NCBI RefSeq assembly: GCF_000302455.1
Contig: NZ_AMPO01000001.1
Coordinates: 499,001 to 563,000, forward strand
Length of the DNA stretch: 64,000 bases
Direction of reading: 5' to 3'
Source: Methanobacterium formicicum DSM 3637
GTDB taxonomy: Archaea > Methanobacteriota > Methanobacteria > Methanobacteriales > Methanobacteriaceae
This document shows, piece by piece, positions 1 through 7,939 of this stretch. Below the pieces are notes generated by a model. That model saw nothing but the letters and a program-made list of their open reading frames with translations. It was not told the origin of the DNA and did no database searches. The first letter of the stretch is position 1, and each line of letters begins with the position of its first letter. The position numbers were made by a program, and so were the translations under genes.

Positions 1-130
1 AGTAAAATTTACCAAGCAGATTCCCGTTAACCACTAGTTTCATCTTAGCATCAATGGCTACCAAGTCTTCAGTAGGATGAGCTTCCTCTTTTACCTTAAT
101 TATATTGGTTTTCTGGAACATTTTGCTCAT
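1..130 (-). CDS. N-terminal fragment of probable FdhD (sulfurtransferase for formate dehydrogenase)
   Basis: A reading frame starts with ATG at 130 and runs off the left edge after about 43 residues. It is preceded by GGAAGTGGAT, a plausible ribosome binding site. The visible peptide contains DLVAIDAKMKLVVNGNLLG, which resembles the start of the FdhD family, where an acidic stretch leads into an 'RVNG' strand. FdhD helps sulfurate the molybdenum or tungsten cofactor of formate dehydrogenase. The neighbourhood (ModE-like regulator, moaA, mobB) fits a cofactor gene. Only the N-terminus is visible and no catalytic cysteine is in view, so the name is tentative. Confidence 0.45.
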   Translation of the reverse strand, partial: MSKMFQKTNIIKVKEEAHPTEDLVAIDAKMKLVVNGNLLGKFY

Positions 131-298
131 GTATCCACTTCCACAATGCCCTATAAAAAATACTATATGAAAATAATTAGTTGGATAAAATAAATTAAGA
201 TTTTATGAGTTACATGTTTGAATTATAAAAAATATTGGTATATTAAAGCACTCATTGAGGAATAATAGGCGTTTTTAGGTATTAAATTATAGTTAATT

Positions 299-991
299 CT
301 ATAATTTAACCACAGCAATTGCAGCAGCTTTAAATCCTATAAAAACTTCTTTTCCAAGATCTAATTCTAATTCATCTCTTGCATACTGGGTAATGTCTGC
401 AAATAGATTCACACCGCCTAGATCTATATTTAATCGTACTACTTGGTTTTTAAGTTCCATTCTGGTTATAATGCCTTTGAAAACGTTTCTTACACTGGAT
501 TTTTGTGGTTCAAGTGTTAAGAAAATATCTTCAGGACTAATTAAAACCAAAATTTTTTCACCGATTTTAAACTCACCTCTAAGGGGTAAGATAACTCTTT
601 TTTCACCGAAATAAATGTTAATAATTTTTTTCTCTTCATCTATTTCTGCAATTTCAGATTCTATTTCATTTACATCGGTGTGCATTTTGATTACGCTTTC
701 TACTTTTCTGTATTCTCTTAAAAGGAGCTTTCCTTTGGTGGTCAGTTCACTTCCCCCTCCTCCTCCTTTACCTCCCCTTTTAGTTAAAACTAACAGATCA
801 TTAAGGTCATTTTCAAGGTTTTCAATATATTTAAGGGCACTTCTATATGGTATATCTGATTTCTGGGAAGCTTGGGTAATGGATCCACACTCATCAATAA
901 ATTTTAAAAGATTAAACTTTTTTTTATCCAATAATATGAGTTTTCCACCTATTTCTAACCTATATTCTGGTTCATCTTTAGATTTAGTCAT
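299..991 (-). CDS. ModE-like molybdate/tungstate-responsive regulator (HTH + TOBE)
   Basis: This 230-residue protein has a LysR/ModE-type winged helix at about residues 12-100, containing FIDECGSITQASQKSDIPYR and the wing LTKRGGKGGGGGSELT. After a linker, a molybdate-binding TOBE/Mop-like domain covers about 165-230 (NVFKGIITRMEL, ending FIGFKAAAIAVV). ModE proteins bind molybdate or tungstate through TOBE domains and then bind DNA as dimers. ATG at 991 follows GGGGGT with good spacing. The gene lies beside moaA and mobB, and a perfect 8-bp inverted repeat at 1032-1059 lies just upstream. It is the obvious candidate to bind the 24-bp repeats elsewhere in this window; that link is inference. 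Only one TOBE unit is present, against two in E. coli ModE. Confidence 0.82.
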   Translation of the reverse strand: MTKSKDEPEYRLEIGGKLILLDKKKFNLLKFIDECGSITQASQKSDIPYRSALKYIENLENDLNDLLVLTKRGGKGGGGGSELTTKGKLLLREYRKVESVIKMHTDVNEIESEIAEIDEEKKIINIYFGEKRVILPLRGEFKIGEKILVLISPEDIFLTLEPQKSSVRNVFKGIITRMELKNQVVRLNIDLGGVNLFADITQYARDELELDLGKEVFIGFKAAAIAVVKL

Positions 992-1031
992 TGAAAACCC
1001 CCATTAATTCCTGTTTTGTATATAATAATTA

Positions 1032-1059
1032 TAACCAATATATTATTTGTAATTGGTTA
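1032..1059. promoter_or_regulatory. Inverted repeat upstream of the ModE-like gene
   Basis: TAACCAAT and ATTGGTTA form perfect 8-bp arms separated by 12 bases, 41 bases upstream of the regulator's ATG. Symmetry and position suggest an operator, perhaps autoregulatory. It differs from the CGATATGT-N8-ACATATCG repeats found elsewhere in the window. Confidence 0.45.
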
Positions 1060-1139
1060 AAGATGTATAATATTAGTCAAATATTGTAGCGATTTTATAT
1101 GATCATATCGATATTCATATAAATTATTTTGATGCCCCT

Positions 1140-2069
1140 TCATGAGCATTTATCATAATATGGTTCTCTATTTTCTATGGCCTTTAAAAATAATTTTTTG
1201 AGCTCTTCATTGGATTTTCCCTGCCTCATTGGCTCTATAAAATCAACCAGATTATCATTCCGCAGTAAACATGGTTTTAACTTACCTTCGGGGGTTATGC
1301 GTATTCTTGTGCAGTTTTTGCAGAACTGGGTGTTGTCCATGGGTTTAACAACCTCGATCTCCCCTCCATCCACAAAGTATTTTTTCCTGTCCTGCATGAA
1401 CTTCCTGGTTTTAACTTTATCTGCCCTATTTACCAATTCTTCTTCTAAATCATCCATTTTGTAATGGTAATCATCAATAAAACCATTATCTGGGCAATTT
1501 TCAGTTTTTAAAAGTTCAATAAGTTGTAGTACTGCTCCATTTTCCTGACAGAAGTTAAACATGTCCCAAATTTCGTCATGGTTAAGTCCTTTCATCACTA
1601 CCATGTTCACTTTAACTGGGTAAAGGCCGGATTCAGAAGCATGGATTATGCCCTGTTTTGCCTTTTGAAGGTAGTCTTTTTTGGTTATGAATCGATAAAT
1701 TTCGGGTTTAAGGGTGTCAAGGCTAACATTAACCCGGTTGAGCCCAGCTTCCACTAAACTATCGGCGTATTTATCTAAAAAAGTTCCGTTGGTGGTTATG
1801 GAGACATCTTTAAATCCTATTGATGATATTTTGGACACAATTTCCACTATATCGTCACGAATCAGTGGTTCTCCGCCTGAAAGTCTGATCTTCTGCACCC
1901 CGATGTCACGGGCAACCTGGGCGATGCGATGTATCTCATCAGGTGTCATTTCGTATTTTTGAGGTAGTATGCCATCGTGGTGGCAGTAAAAACAGTTTAC
2001 ATTGCAGCGATTTGTTATGGATATCCTTAAAGATATTATAGGGCGCTGGTAGGTATCAGTTACTGTCAT
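1140..2069 (-). CDS. moaA: GTP 3',8-cyclase MoaA (molybdopterin biosynthesis)
   Basis: MoaA is a radical-SAM enzyme that starts molybdopterin synthesis by converting GTP to 3',8-cyclo-GTP. The N-terminal cluster motif is CNVNCFYC and the glycine-rich SAM motif is RLSGGEP. The second cluster is in the C-terminal part (FCKNCTRIRI followed by CLL). A longer frame reaches 2135 but overlaps mobB by 53 bases. The ATG at 2069 has AAGGTAA seven bases upstream and matches the usual family start, giving 309 residues. The C-terminus ends DKCS rather than with the Gly-Gly typical of bacterial MoaA. It follows mobB by 13 bases, so the two are probably cotranscribed and supply cofactor to Fwd, the 9332-11302 oxidoreductase and formate dehydrogenase. 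Confidence 0.93.
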   Translation of the reverse strand: MTVTDTYQRPIISLRISITNRCNVNCFYCHHDGILPQKYEMTPDEIHRIAQVARDIGVQKIRLSGGEPLIRDDIVEIVSKISSIGFKDVSITTNGTFLDKYADSLVEAGLNRVNVSLDTLKPEIYRFITKKDYLQKAKQGIIHASESGLYPVKVNMVVMKGLNHDEIWDMFNFCQENGAVLQLIELLKTENCPDNGFIDDYHYKMDDLEEELVNRADKVKTRKFMQDRKKYFVDGGEIEVVKPMDNTQFCKNCTRIRITPEGKLKPCLLRNDNLVDFIEPMRQGKSNEELKKLFLKAIENREPYYDKCS

Positions 2070-2082
2070 TAGGGTTACCTTT

Positions 2083-2790
2083 TTATTGGTTGATGTCGTG
2101 CTGTATTGTGAGTTCGATTTTTTGGGGTTCGCCATGTTCTTTGATTTTAAGGGCGCTAATCATACCCAGGAATGTGTTTTCAATGAATTTATTAACAAAT
2201 GGATTCATTGGGACTCTATTCCCATTAACTTTAAGAATAACATCTGCCATTTGTTTCATAACACAGAGGTCTTCTTTAGCATCTCCTTTTACCATGGCCA
2301 ATGCCATTTGCCGGCAGTTTTCGTAACCACAGTCACCACAGTCCAAGTTTGCTAGTTTACCAAAACTCCTCTCTTCAACCAGATCTGCTAGTTTTCCAAC
2401 GGATTCCTCATCCAGTTCGCGCACATCCACCTGTGCCAGACTTAAAGGATCATCTAAGGAAGAAGTGGAAATTTTAGCATAATTAGCAGGTTTATAACCT
2501 TCTAATACTAGGAAATCTAGTTGATGTAGCTGTTGGACGCTGCTTATTATTGTTTCAAGGTCCATGTCTTCAGTTACTATGAAAAAGGTTTCATCTCTCC
2601 CTGCACCCACCACTATTTCTGCACCAGCTTCGCGGTGTTTCCAGGTGTCCTTTCCTTCTAAGTCTAATTTAACATGGGTATGTTTCACAGTACCTACTTT
2701 GAAACCTCTTTTAACCAGTTCACTCACCAACAGGGTGACCAAAGTGGTTTTACCCGTGTTTTTGGTTCCTGCCACTGACACTATCTTCAT
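2083..2790 (-). CDS. mobB: MobB-like GTPase with C-terminal Fe-S (Fes-type) domain
   Basis: The N-terminal two thirds is a MobB P-loop NTPase: GTKNTGKTTL is the Walker A motif at about residues 8-17, followed by the family's TVKHTH segment. MobB assists attachment of the guanine nucleotide to molybdopterin. From about residue 148 a second module carries CGDCGYENC and a further cysteine 16 residues on (DLC), the Cx2Cx4Cx16C pattern of Fes-type 4Fe-4S domains known from RnfB and corrinoid Fe-S proteins. The protein is 235 residues, longer than the roughly 170 of E. coli MobB because of this tail. ATG at 2790 follows GAGGTG. It is the first gene of the mobB-moaA pair. The Fe-S assignment rests on cysteine spacing only. 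Confidence 0.85.
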   Translation of the reverse strand: MKIVSVAGTKNTGKTTLVTLLVSELVKRGFKVGTVKHTHVKLDLEGKDTWKHREAGAEIVVGAGRDETFFIVTEDMDLETIISSVQQLHQLDFLVLEGYKPANYAKISTSSLDDPLSLAQVDVRELDEESVGKLADLVEERSFGKLANLDCGDCGYENCRQMALAMVKGDAKEDLCVMKQMADVILKVNGNRVPMNPFVNKFIENTFLGMISALKIKEHGEPQKIELTIQHDINQ

Positions 2791-3124
2791 GTATTACACC
2801 TCTACACTGTATAAATTTTATCTACCTTTTTAGTTAATCACTTATCTTACATGTATTCTACACTAACCTCTTTGGATATTGCATAAAAATATTTAGGTAT
2901 TGTTCATAATTTGTGAATCTGTATCTAAAATTATTGAAGGTTCACACAATTTGGCCAAAGGTTATTATTACTTATTTAATCAAAGATTAAGCAAATTTAT
3001 ATATTATTATTAATTATGGGTGTAAATTCCAATTTAGTCCTGTATAAATACTGTAATATTCTGGACTTTAGTTGGATTGGATTTTGTAGTTGGATATGGG
3101 GGAAATAGATTGTGCAATGATTTT

Positions 3125-3183
3125 TTTTTGCTAAATACTTCAGTATCAACTAATTTTTTGCTAATACTCCAAGTATCAACTAA
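3125..3183. repeat. Two tandem imperfect copies, each with an ATACT/AGTAT inverted repeat
   Basis: Copy one (3125-3153) and copy two (3154-3183) share TTTTTGCTAA followed by ATACT-N2/3-AGTAT-CAACTAA. Each copy contains a 5-bp inverted repeat, so this could be a pair of operator sites. No gene in the window has a matching site that I could find. Confidence 0.5.
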
Positions 3184-3302
3184 ATTTATCTTTTGCTTAT
3201 TATGGGATACTTTATATTGTTGAATTTTCAATTTGTATTACAAGTCTATGTGTGATTATAACACGTCCATATATATTATTTTCTATATAATTTTTTAGAG
3301 AA

Positions 3303-3341
3303 ATTATATATATTAAAGCAATCGAATGTGTTATCAACACA
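3303..3341 (+). promoter_or_regulatory. Putative fwd operon promoter with TGTGTT-ATC-AACACA palindrome
   Basis: A TATA-like tract (ATTATATATATT, about 3303-3314) is followed about 25 bases later by the perfect palindrome TGTGTT-ATC-AACACA (3327-3341), where transcription would start. A palindrome over a start site is typical of archaeal repressor operators. The promoter is inferred. Confidence 0.4.
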
Positions 3342-3343
3342 CA

Positions 3344-3367
3344 TGATATGTATCAAAGCACATGTAA
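3344..3367. promoter_or_regulatory. Degenerate ModE-box-like repeat upstream of fwdF
   Basis: TGATATGT-N8-ACATGTAA: six of eight arm positions pair, with the same 8-base spacer as better copies in the window (for example 47126-47149). It lies just downstream of the presumed fwdF TATA box. It is the weakest listed copy along with 32558 and 44749. Confidence 0.35.
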
Positions 3368-3516
3368 AACCATCAGACATCAATCAGATCTTCTAAGTGA
3401 TTGGGTTGATAGTGATCACATTAACCAGGGATTAGAGTTGTTTTGAGGATGTCTGTTGTGTACTAAATATGTATAGTGATTCAGGAAACTTATTATAAAT
3501 AAAGGAGGTTGATGTA

Positions 3517-4572
3517 ATGGAAACAACAGAAGTTATTGAGGGTAAAGACATTTCTGTAGAGAGGACAGGCGAAAAAGACAGAAAATTATTATTTAAGAAT
3601 GAAAGCTGTGCTGCCTGTGGTCTCTGTGAAAAAATTTGTCCAACAAACGCTATAGAGGTTCAACCAACTGGTGCTGTGGTTAGAACGGAACAGAATACAA
3701 GTAACATAGAGATCGACGAGAATAAATGTGTTCTATGTGGAATGTGTAGTAGTATCTGTCCTTTTGACGCACTGGATCTGGAAATAGCTGGACAGTCCAT
3801 AAAAACAATGGATGCTTACCCACACCTAATAAAATCTGCAGAAATTGATGATGATACATGTATATATTGTAAAGCATGTGAAACTGCTTGCCCTGCCGAA
3901 GCAATTACCATAGATCGTAAACTGCCCGACAGAGCAAAATTGGTAAGTGGTGAAATCGAAATCGATAAAGAAACCTGTATAGATTGTGGAATATGTGAAG
4001 AAATGTGTCCTGCAGATGCAATTACATTAGAACACAAATTCCCAACTTCTGATGACCCTACAGTCTCTTCAGACATAACTGTTGACAAAGATAAATGTGT
4101 TTATTGTATGGTATGTAAAAAGGCATGCCCAGTGGATGCAATTAAAGCAGTGTGCAGAATATGTTCCTATGGAGAATACGATATAAAATCTGAAGACTCC
4201 CAGATCAAGGGTGATTCTGTCATAGATGATGATTTATGTGTGAAGTGTGGATGGTGTCAGGATGTTTGCCCGGTTGATGCTGCAACAGTTACCAAACCAT
4301 TTGAAGGTAAACTTGAGCACGACGACGATACCTGTCAGGGTTGTGAAACCTGTGTTATGGTATGCCCATGTAATGCATTATCATTCCCACAACCTGCAGA
4401 ATCGGGTGATAAAGAAGCTAAACTCTACATGGATGAAAAATATTGCATATACTGTGGGGCATGTGAAAGATCCTGTCCTGTGGATGCAATAAATGTTACC
4501 AGAACCGGTATCAACTCCACACCAATAAAATCAAAATCATGGAAAAAAGCTTTTGAATCGGTAAAAAACTGA
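3517..4572 (+). CDS. fwdF: Polyferredoxin FwdF of tungsten formylmethanofuran dehydrogenase
   Basis: FwdF is the electron-supplying polyferredoxin of the Fwd complex, which reduces CO2 and methanofuran to formylmethanofuran in the first step of methanogenesis. The 351-residue protein has eight CxxCxxCxxxCP motifs, the first CAACGLCEKICP at about residue 31 and the last CIYCGACERSCP near 310, enough for eight 4Fe-4S clusters and matching the family. ATG at 3517 follows AAAGGAGGTTGATG. It opens the operon but is separated from fwdG by 151 bases containing a hairpin, so its level may differ from that of the other subunits. A paralogue lies at 45502-46506. Confidence 0.93.
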   Translation: METTEVIEGKDISVERTGEKDRKLLFKNESCAACGLCEKICPTNAIEVQPTGAVVRTEQNTSNIEIDENKCVLCGMCSSICPFDALDLEIAGQSIKTMDAYPHLIKSAEIDDDTCIYCKACETACPAEAITIDRKLPDRAKLVSGEIEIDKETCIDCGICEEMCPADAITLEHKFPTSDDPTVSSDITVDKDKCVYCMVCKKACPVDAIKAVCRICSYGEYDIKSEDSQIKGDSVIDDDLCVKCGWCQDVCPVDAATVTKPFEGKLEHDDDTCQGCETCVMVCPCNALSFPQPAESGDKEAKLYMDEKYCIYCGACERSCPVDAINVTRTGINSTPIKSKSWKKAFESVKN

Positions 4573-4592
4573 TGATATCTGGATTATCATCA
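4570..4592 (+). terminator. Hairpin after fwdF, possible attenuator
   Basis: TGATGATA and TATCATCA form a perfect 8-bp stem with a 7-base loop, starting at the fwdF stop codon. A second TTATCATCA and an A-rich tract follow. There is no strong T-run on the coding strand directly behind it, so it may slow transcription or stabilise the fwdF message rather than end it. Confidence 0.35.
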
Positions 4593-4723
4593 TTGAATTA
4601 TCATCAAGCTTATAAAAAAAAATTAGAGTTGTAACTAATCTTAAAACAATCAATAAAAAATAATTTTAGTTTAAAAACGATTTAAATGTCTTTTAAAAAT
4701 CTAAAATTTATGGAGGTAATTAA

Positions 4724-4981
4724 ATGGCAATTGGGCTAGTAGTATATCGAGAGCTTTGTCATGGATGTGGAAATTGTGTTGTGTCCTGTCCAGTCAATTC
4801 ACTAAACAGTCCTGAGGTCGCTGGAGGAAAGGGGCCTACAGATGATGTTGATCTGATAATGATCGTGGAGGATGGTCGAGTAAACCTCAAAAACGTTAAC
4901 TTATGTGGAAAATGCGGTACATGTGTTGAAAGCTGTCCGGTAGACGCCATAAGACTTGAAAAATTGGAGGAAGCCAAATGA
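4724..4981 (+). CDS. fwdG: Ferredoxin subunit FwdG
   Basis: An 85-residue two-cluster ferredoxin with CHGCGNCVVSCP at about residue 12 and CGKCGTCVESCP near 63. In the Fwd complex FwdG passes electrons between FwdF and the tungstopterin subunit FwdB. Start ATG follows TGGAGGTAATTAA. Its last four bases overlap the fwdD start (ATGA), so the two are translationally coupled. Confidence 0.93.
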   Translation: MAIGLVVYRELCHGCGNCVVSCPVNSLNSPEVAGGKGPTDDVDLIMIVEDGRVNLKNVNLCGKCGTCVESCPVDAIRLEKLEEAK

Positions 4982-5370
4982 GAGTTATATTAAACACAGG
5001 CAGGACAGTATGGCAGGGTCAGGCAATCGAATCGGGTAAAGATCTTCAAATGTTCATAAATGCGGCGGCTATATGTCATATTAACCAGGACATGATGGAT
5101 GAACTGGGTATAAAAGATGGAGACAATGTAAAAATAGTTTCTGAATATGGTGATGTTATTGTTAAAGCAGTGAACACAAAGGAAGAACTTCCAGATGGAA
5201 TGGTCTACGTCCCAATGGGACCCTGGGCAAACAGAGTTATAAGGCCTAACACAGATTCCACGGCCACGCCCAGTTTTAAAAATGTCCCGGTGGACCTTAA
5301 TCCTACAGAAGAGCCTGTTCTTGACATGCCTACTCTCATGAAAGGTTACGGAAAGATTTCAAATTACTAA
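4978..5370 (+). CDS. fwdD: Formylmethanofuran dehydrogenase subunit FwdD (pterin-dinucleotide binding)
   Basis: FwdD is the 130-residue molybdopterin-dinucleotide-binding subunit that completes the cofactor pocket of FwdB; in larger Mo/W oxidoreductases the same fold is the C-terminal domain. The stretch MDELGIKDGDNVKIVSEYGD is the typical beta-barrel signature, and the C-terminal part holds YVPMGPWANRVI. The ATG overlaps the fwdG stop and has TTGGAGGAAG in front. It is complete and of normal family length. Confidence 0.92.
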   Translation: MRVILNTGRTVWQGQAIESGKDLQMFINAAAICHINQDMMDELGIKDGDNVKIVSEYGDVIVKAVNTKEELPDGMVYVPMGPWANRVIRPNTDSTATPSFKNVPVDLNPTEEPVLDMPTLMKGYGKISNY

Positions 5371-5389
5371 TGGTTTAGGAGGATTTACA

Positions 5390-7102
5390 TTGGAACGTAT
5401 AATAAAAAATGGAATTGTTTATGATCCACTAAACAGCATCGATGGAGAGCAAATGGACATCTGCATAAAAGATGGTAAAATAGTGGAAAGTGTAAGTGAA
5501 GCTGCAGATGTCATAGATGCCTCTGGAAAAATAGTTATGGCTGGAGGTGTGGATCCACACACCCACATAGCTGGTCCTAAAGTTAACGTTGGAAGGATGT
5601 TCCGTCCAGAAGACAGTAAAAAAGATGCTGAAGTTATAACCAATCTTAAAAGAGCAGGAAGTGGTTTTTCAGTTCCTTCAACATTCATGACTGGTTACAG
5701 GTACTCCCAGATGGGTTACACAACTGCAATGGAAGCAGCAATGCCACCACTTCTTTCAAGACACACCCACGAGGAATTCATTGACACACCTTTCATTGAC
5801 CATGCAGCATACCCCCTCTTTGGTAACAGCTGGTTTGTTATGGAGTATTTAAAAGATGGGGACATTGATAAATGTGCAGCATTTGTATCATGGCTTTTAA
5901 AGGCAACTAAAGGGTACACAATAAAGATAGTTAACCCGGCAGGAACTGAAGCCTGGGGTTGGGGTGGAAATGTTCACGGAATAAATGATCCCGCACCTTA
6001 TTTCGACGTCACCGGGGCAGAAATTATTAGGGGTTTGGCTGAAGTCAACGAGAAACTGGGACTTCCACATGCAATACACCTTCACTGTAACGATCTCGGA
6101 CACCCTGGAAACTACGAAACAACCCTGAAATCATTTGATGTGCCAAAAGGGATAAAGGCGAACCCAAAACACGGAGAGAGGGATGCTGTACTGTACGCGA
6201 CACACGTTCAATTCCACAGTTATGGTGGTACAAACTGGAGAGACTTTGTATCAGAAGCACCCAAAGTAGCGGATTACGTAAACAAGAATGATCACCTTGT
6301 AATAGATGTTGGGCAGGTTACGCTGGATGAAACCACACTTATGACAGCTGACGGTCCTATGCAATACGATTTACACACTTTAAACGGGCTTAAATGGGCC
6401 AACTGTGATGTAGAACTTGAAACAGGTTCTGGTATTGTTCCATTCCTTTACCCTCCAAGGGCACCAGTCCCAGCATGTCAGTGGGCAATAGGGCTAGAAC
6501 TCTTCCTGCTAGTTAACCCTGAAAAAGTTTGTTTAACAACAGACAGTCCAAACGGTGGGCCTTTCATAAGATACCCCAGGGTTATGGCATGGTTAATGAG
6601 CAACAAGTACAGGGAAGACATGATTGAAAACCAGGTTCACAAATGGGTTCAGAAAAAAACCAGTGTAGCCACCCTTGACAAGGAGTACAGTTTCTACGAA
6701 ATCGCACAGATAACAAGGAGCACACCAGCTAAAGTTCTTGGTTTAAGTGAAACCAAAGGCCATCTTGGAGTTGGTGCAGATGCGGATGTAGCAATTTACA
6801 ACTTCAATCCGGAAGTACAGGATCAGTCCGCTGACTACGCTGCACTTGAAGCCGCACTTCAAAACTCAGCTTATGTCCTTAAAGATGGTAACATTATAGT
6901 TAAAGAGGGTAATGTTGTCAGTGAGGGTACACACGGAAGAACCTACTGGGTTAACTCTCTTTACGATGGAGAGTTAGAGAAACAGGTTGAATCTGAAGTT
7001 GAGAAAGTATTCAAAAAATATTATTCAGTTAACTTTGCAAATTACCCTGTTCAGGAAGAATATCTTCCTAAATCATGTCCAATAAATGGGGTGATCCAAT
7101 GA
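5390..7102 (+). CDS. fwdA: Formylmethanofuran dehydrogenase subunit FwdA (amidohydrolase)
   Basis: FwdA is the zinc-dependent amidohydrolase that condenses formate with methanofuran after FwdB has reduced CO2. The 570-residue protein shows the metal site GVDPHTHIAG near residue 56, the second histidine pair HAIHLHCNDLGHPG near 228, the segment TIKIVNPAGTEAWGWGG around the expected modified lysine, and LTTDSPNGGPF near 386. Translation begins at TTG (5390), supported by AGGAGG eight bases upstream and by the match to the family N-terminus. Its stop overlaps the fwdC ATG. Confidence 0.94.
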   Translation: MERIIKNGIVYDPLNSIDGEQMDICIKDGKIVESVSEAADVIDASGKIVMAGGVDPHTHIAGPKVNVGRMFRPEDSKKDAEVITNLKRAGSGFSVPSTFMTGYRYSQMGYTTAMEAAMPPLLSRHTHEEFIDTPFIDHAAYPLFGNSWFVMEYLKDGDIDKCAAFVSWLLKATKGYTIKIVNPAGTEAWGWGGNVHGINDPAPYFDVTGAEIIRGLAEVNEKLGLPHAIHLHCNDLGHPGNYETTLKSFDVPKGIKANPKHGERDAVLYATHVQFHSYGGTNWRDFVSEAPKVADYVNKNDHLVIDVGQVTLDETTLMTADGPMQYDLHTLNGLKWANCDVELETGSGIVPFLYPPRAPVPACQWAIGLELFLLVNPEKVCLTTDSPNGGPFIRYPRVMAWLMSNKYREDMIENQVHKWVQKKTSVATLDKEYSFYEIAQITRSTPAKVLGLSETKGHLGVGADADVAIYNFNPEVQDQSADYAALEAALQNSAYVLKDGNIIVKEGNVVSEGTHGRTYWVNSLYDGELEKQVESEVEKVFKKYYSVNFANYPVQEEYLPKSCPINGVIQ

Positions 7103-7914
7103 ATGAAATAATCCTGACACCTAAAGAACAACCACTGGTACCCATTGAAATAAATAACATAATTCCCGATGTTTTAGCAGGTAAAAGTATAGATGATATC
7201 AAAAACATGGGAATATGGCATGGTAACAGTCAGGTAAGACTCCACGAGTTCTTTGATGTTGAAGGAGAATCATCAGAAAATCCCTCTGAAATAAAGATAA
7301 TTATCAATGGTGATGTTTACAACACCAAAAGGATTGGTCAGGGAATGACTACTGGTGAAATCCTGGTCAAAGGAAACGCTAACATGTACGTTGGTGTGGA
7401 AATGAAAGGTGGAAATATCACCGTAGAAGGAAATGTTGGTTCATGGGCTGGACAGAACATGTCCGGTGGAGAATTAACCATAATGGGTGATGCAGAAGAC
7501 TATGTAGGTTCAGCATACCGTGGAGACTGGAGAGGTATGAGTGGCGGCCTTTTAACTGTTCATGGAAATGTGGGCAGTGAAATCGCCGAGTACATGTTGG
7601 GCGGTAAGATTGTAATCAAGGGAAATACTAGAATAGAACCCGGAGTCCACATGAACGGAGGATTACTCGTAATTGAAGGTGACGTCGTTGCCAGAGCCGG
7701 TGGAGAAATGAAAAGTGGCACAATAGTAATCAAAGGACGTGTCAACGAATTTTTACCCGGATTCAGGTACTTGGGTGTTGAAAAAGACATAGAAGTAGAA
7801 GGAGAATTAATTAAAGGTGCATTTTATAAATTTGAAGGTGATTATGCAACTAAAGGGGCAAAAGGATTTGTATATGTTTCAGTTGCAGGAAATAGCCATA
7901 TAGCACCTTTCTAA
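7099..7914 (+). CDS. fwdC: Formylmethanofuran dehydrogenase subunit FwdC
   Basis: FwdC is a beta-helical scaffold subunit related to the C-terminal domain of glutamate synthase. The 271-residue protein is built of repeating G-x2-G-x3-G units, for example GGNITVEGNVGSWAGQNMSG and GGKIVIKGN, from about residue 75 to 235. A longer frame begins at 7075, but the ATG at 7099 overlaps the fwdA stop as ATGA and has GGTGAT upstream, so it is preferred. Homologous FwdC subunits bridge FwdA and FwdB/D. Confidence 0.92.
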   Translation: MNEIILTPKEQPLVPIEINNIIPDVLAGKSIDDIKNMGIWHGNSQVRLHEFFDVEGESSENPSEIKIIINGDVYNTKRIGQGMTTGEILVKGNANMYVGVEMKGGNITVEGNVGSWAGQNMSGGELTIMGDAEDYVGSAYRGDWRGMSGGLLTVHGNVGSEIAEYMLGGKIVIKGNTRIEPGVHMNGGLLVIEGDVVARAGGEMKSGTIVIKGRVNEFLPGFRYLGVEKDIEVEGELIKGAFYKFEGDYATKGAKGFVYVSVAGNSHIAPF

Positions 7915-7939
7915 ATTAAGAGTTCATGGAGGGATAACT

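Larger units (their letters stand above)
2791..3516. other. Long intergenic region between mobB and fwdF
   Basis: Seven hundred bases without a convincing gene separate divergent mobB and fwdF. It is very AT-rich. It holds two tandem copies of an ATACT...AGTAT inverted repeat (3125-3183), a TATA-like tract near 3303-3312, a perfect 6-bp inverted repeat at 3327-3341 and a degenerate copy of the window's 24-bp repeat at 3344-3367. The fwdF leader would be about 180 bases if the TATA tract is used. Confidence 0.6.

Noticed and set aside
615..1007. A 130-codon plus-strand frame opposite the ModE-like gene
   Set aside because: It is a shadow of a well-supported gene on the other strand, with poly-serine/proline composition from antisense reading.
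3034..3231. A 65-codon frame on the minus strand in the mobB-fwdF gap
   Set aside because: It spans the tandem ATACT repeats, has low-complexity composition, no ribosome binding site and no family resemblance.
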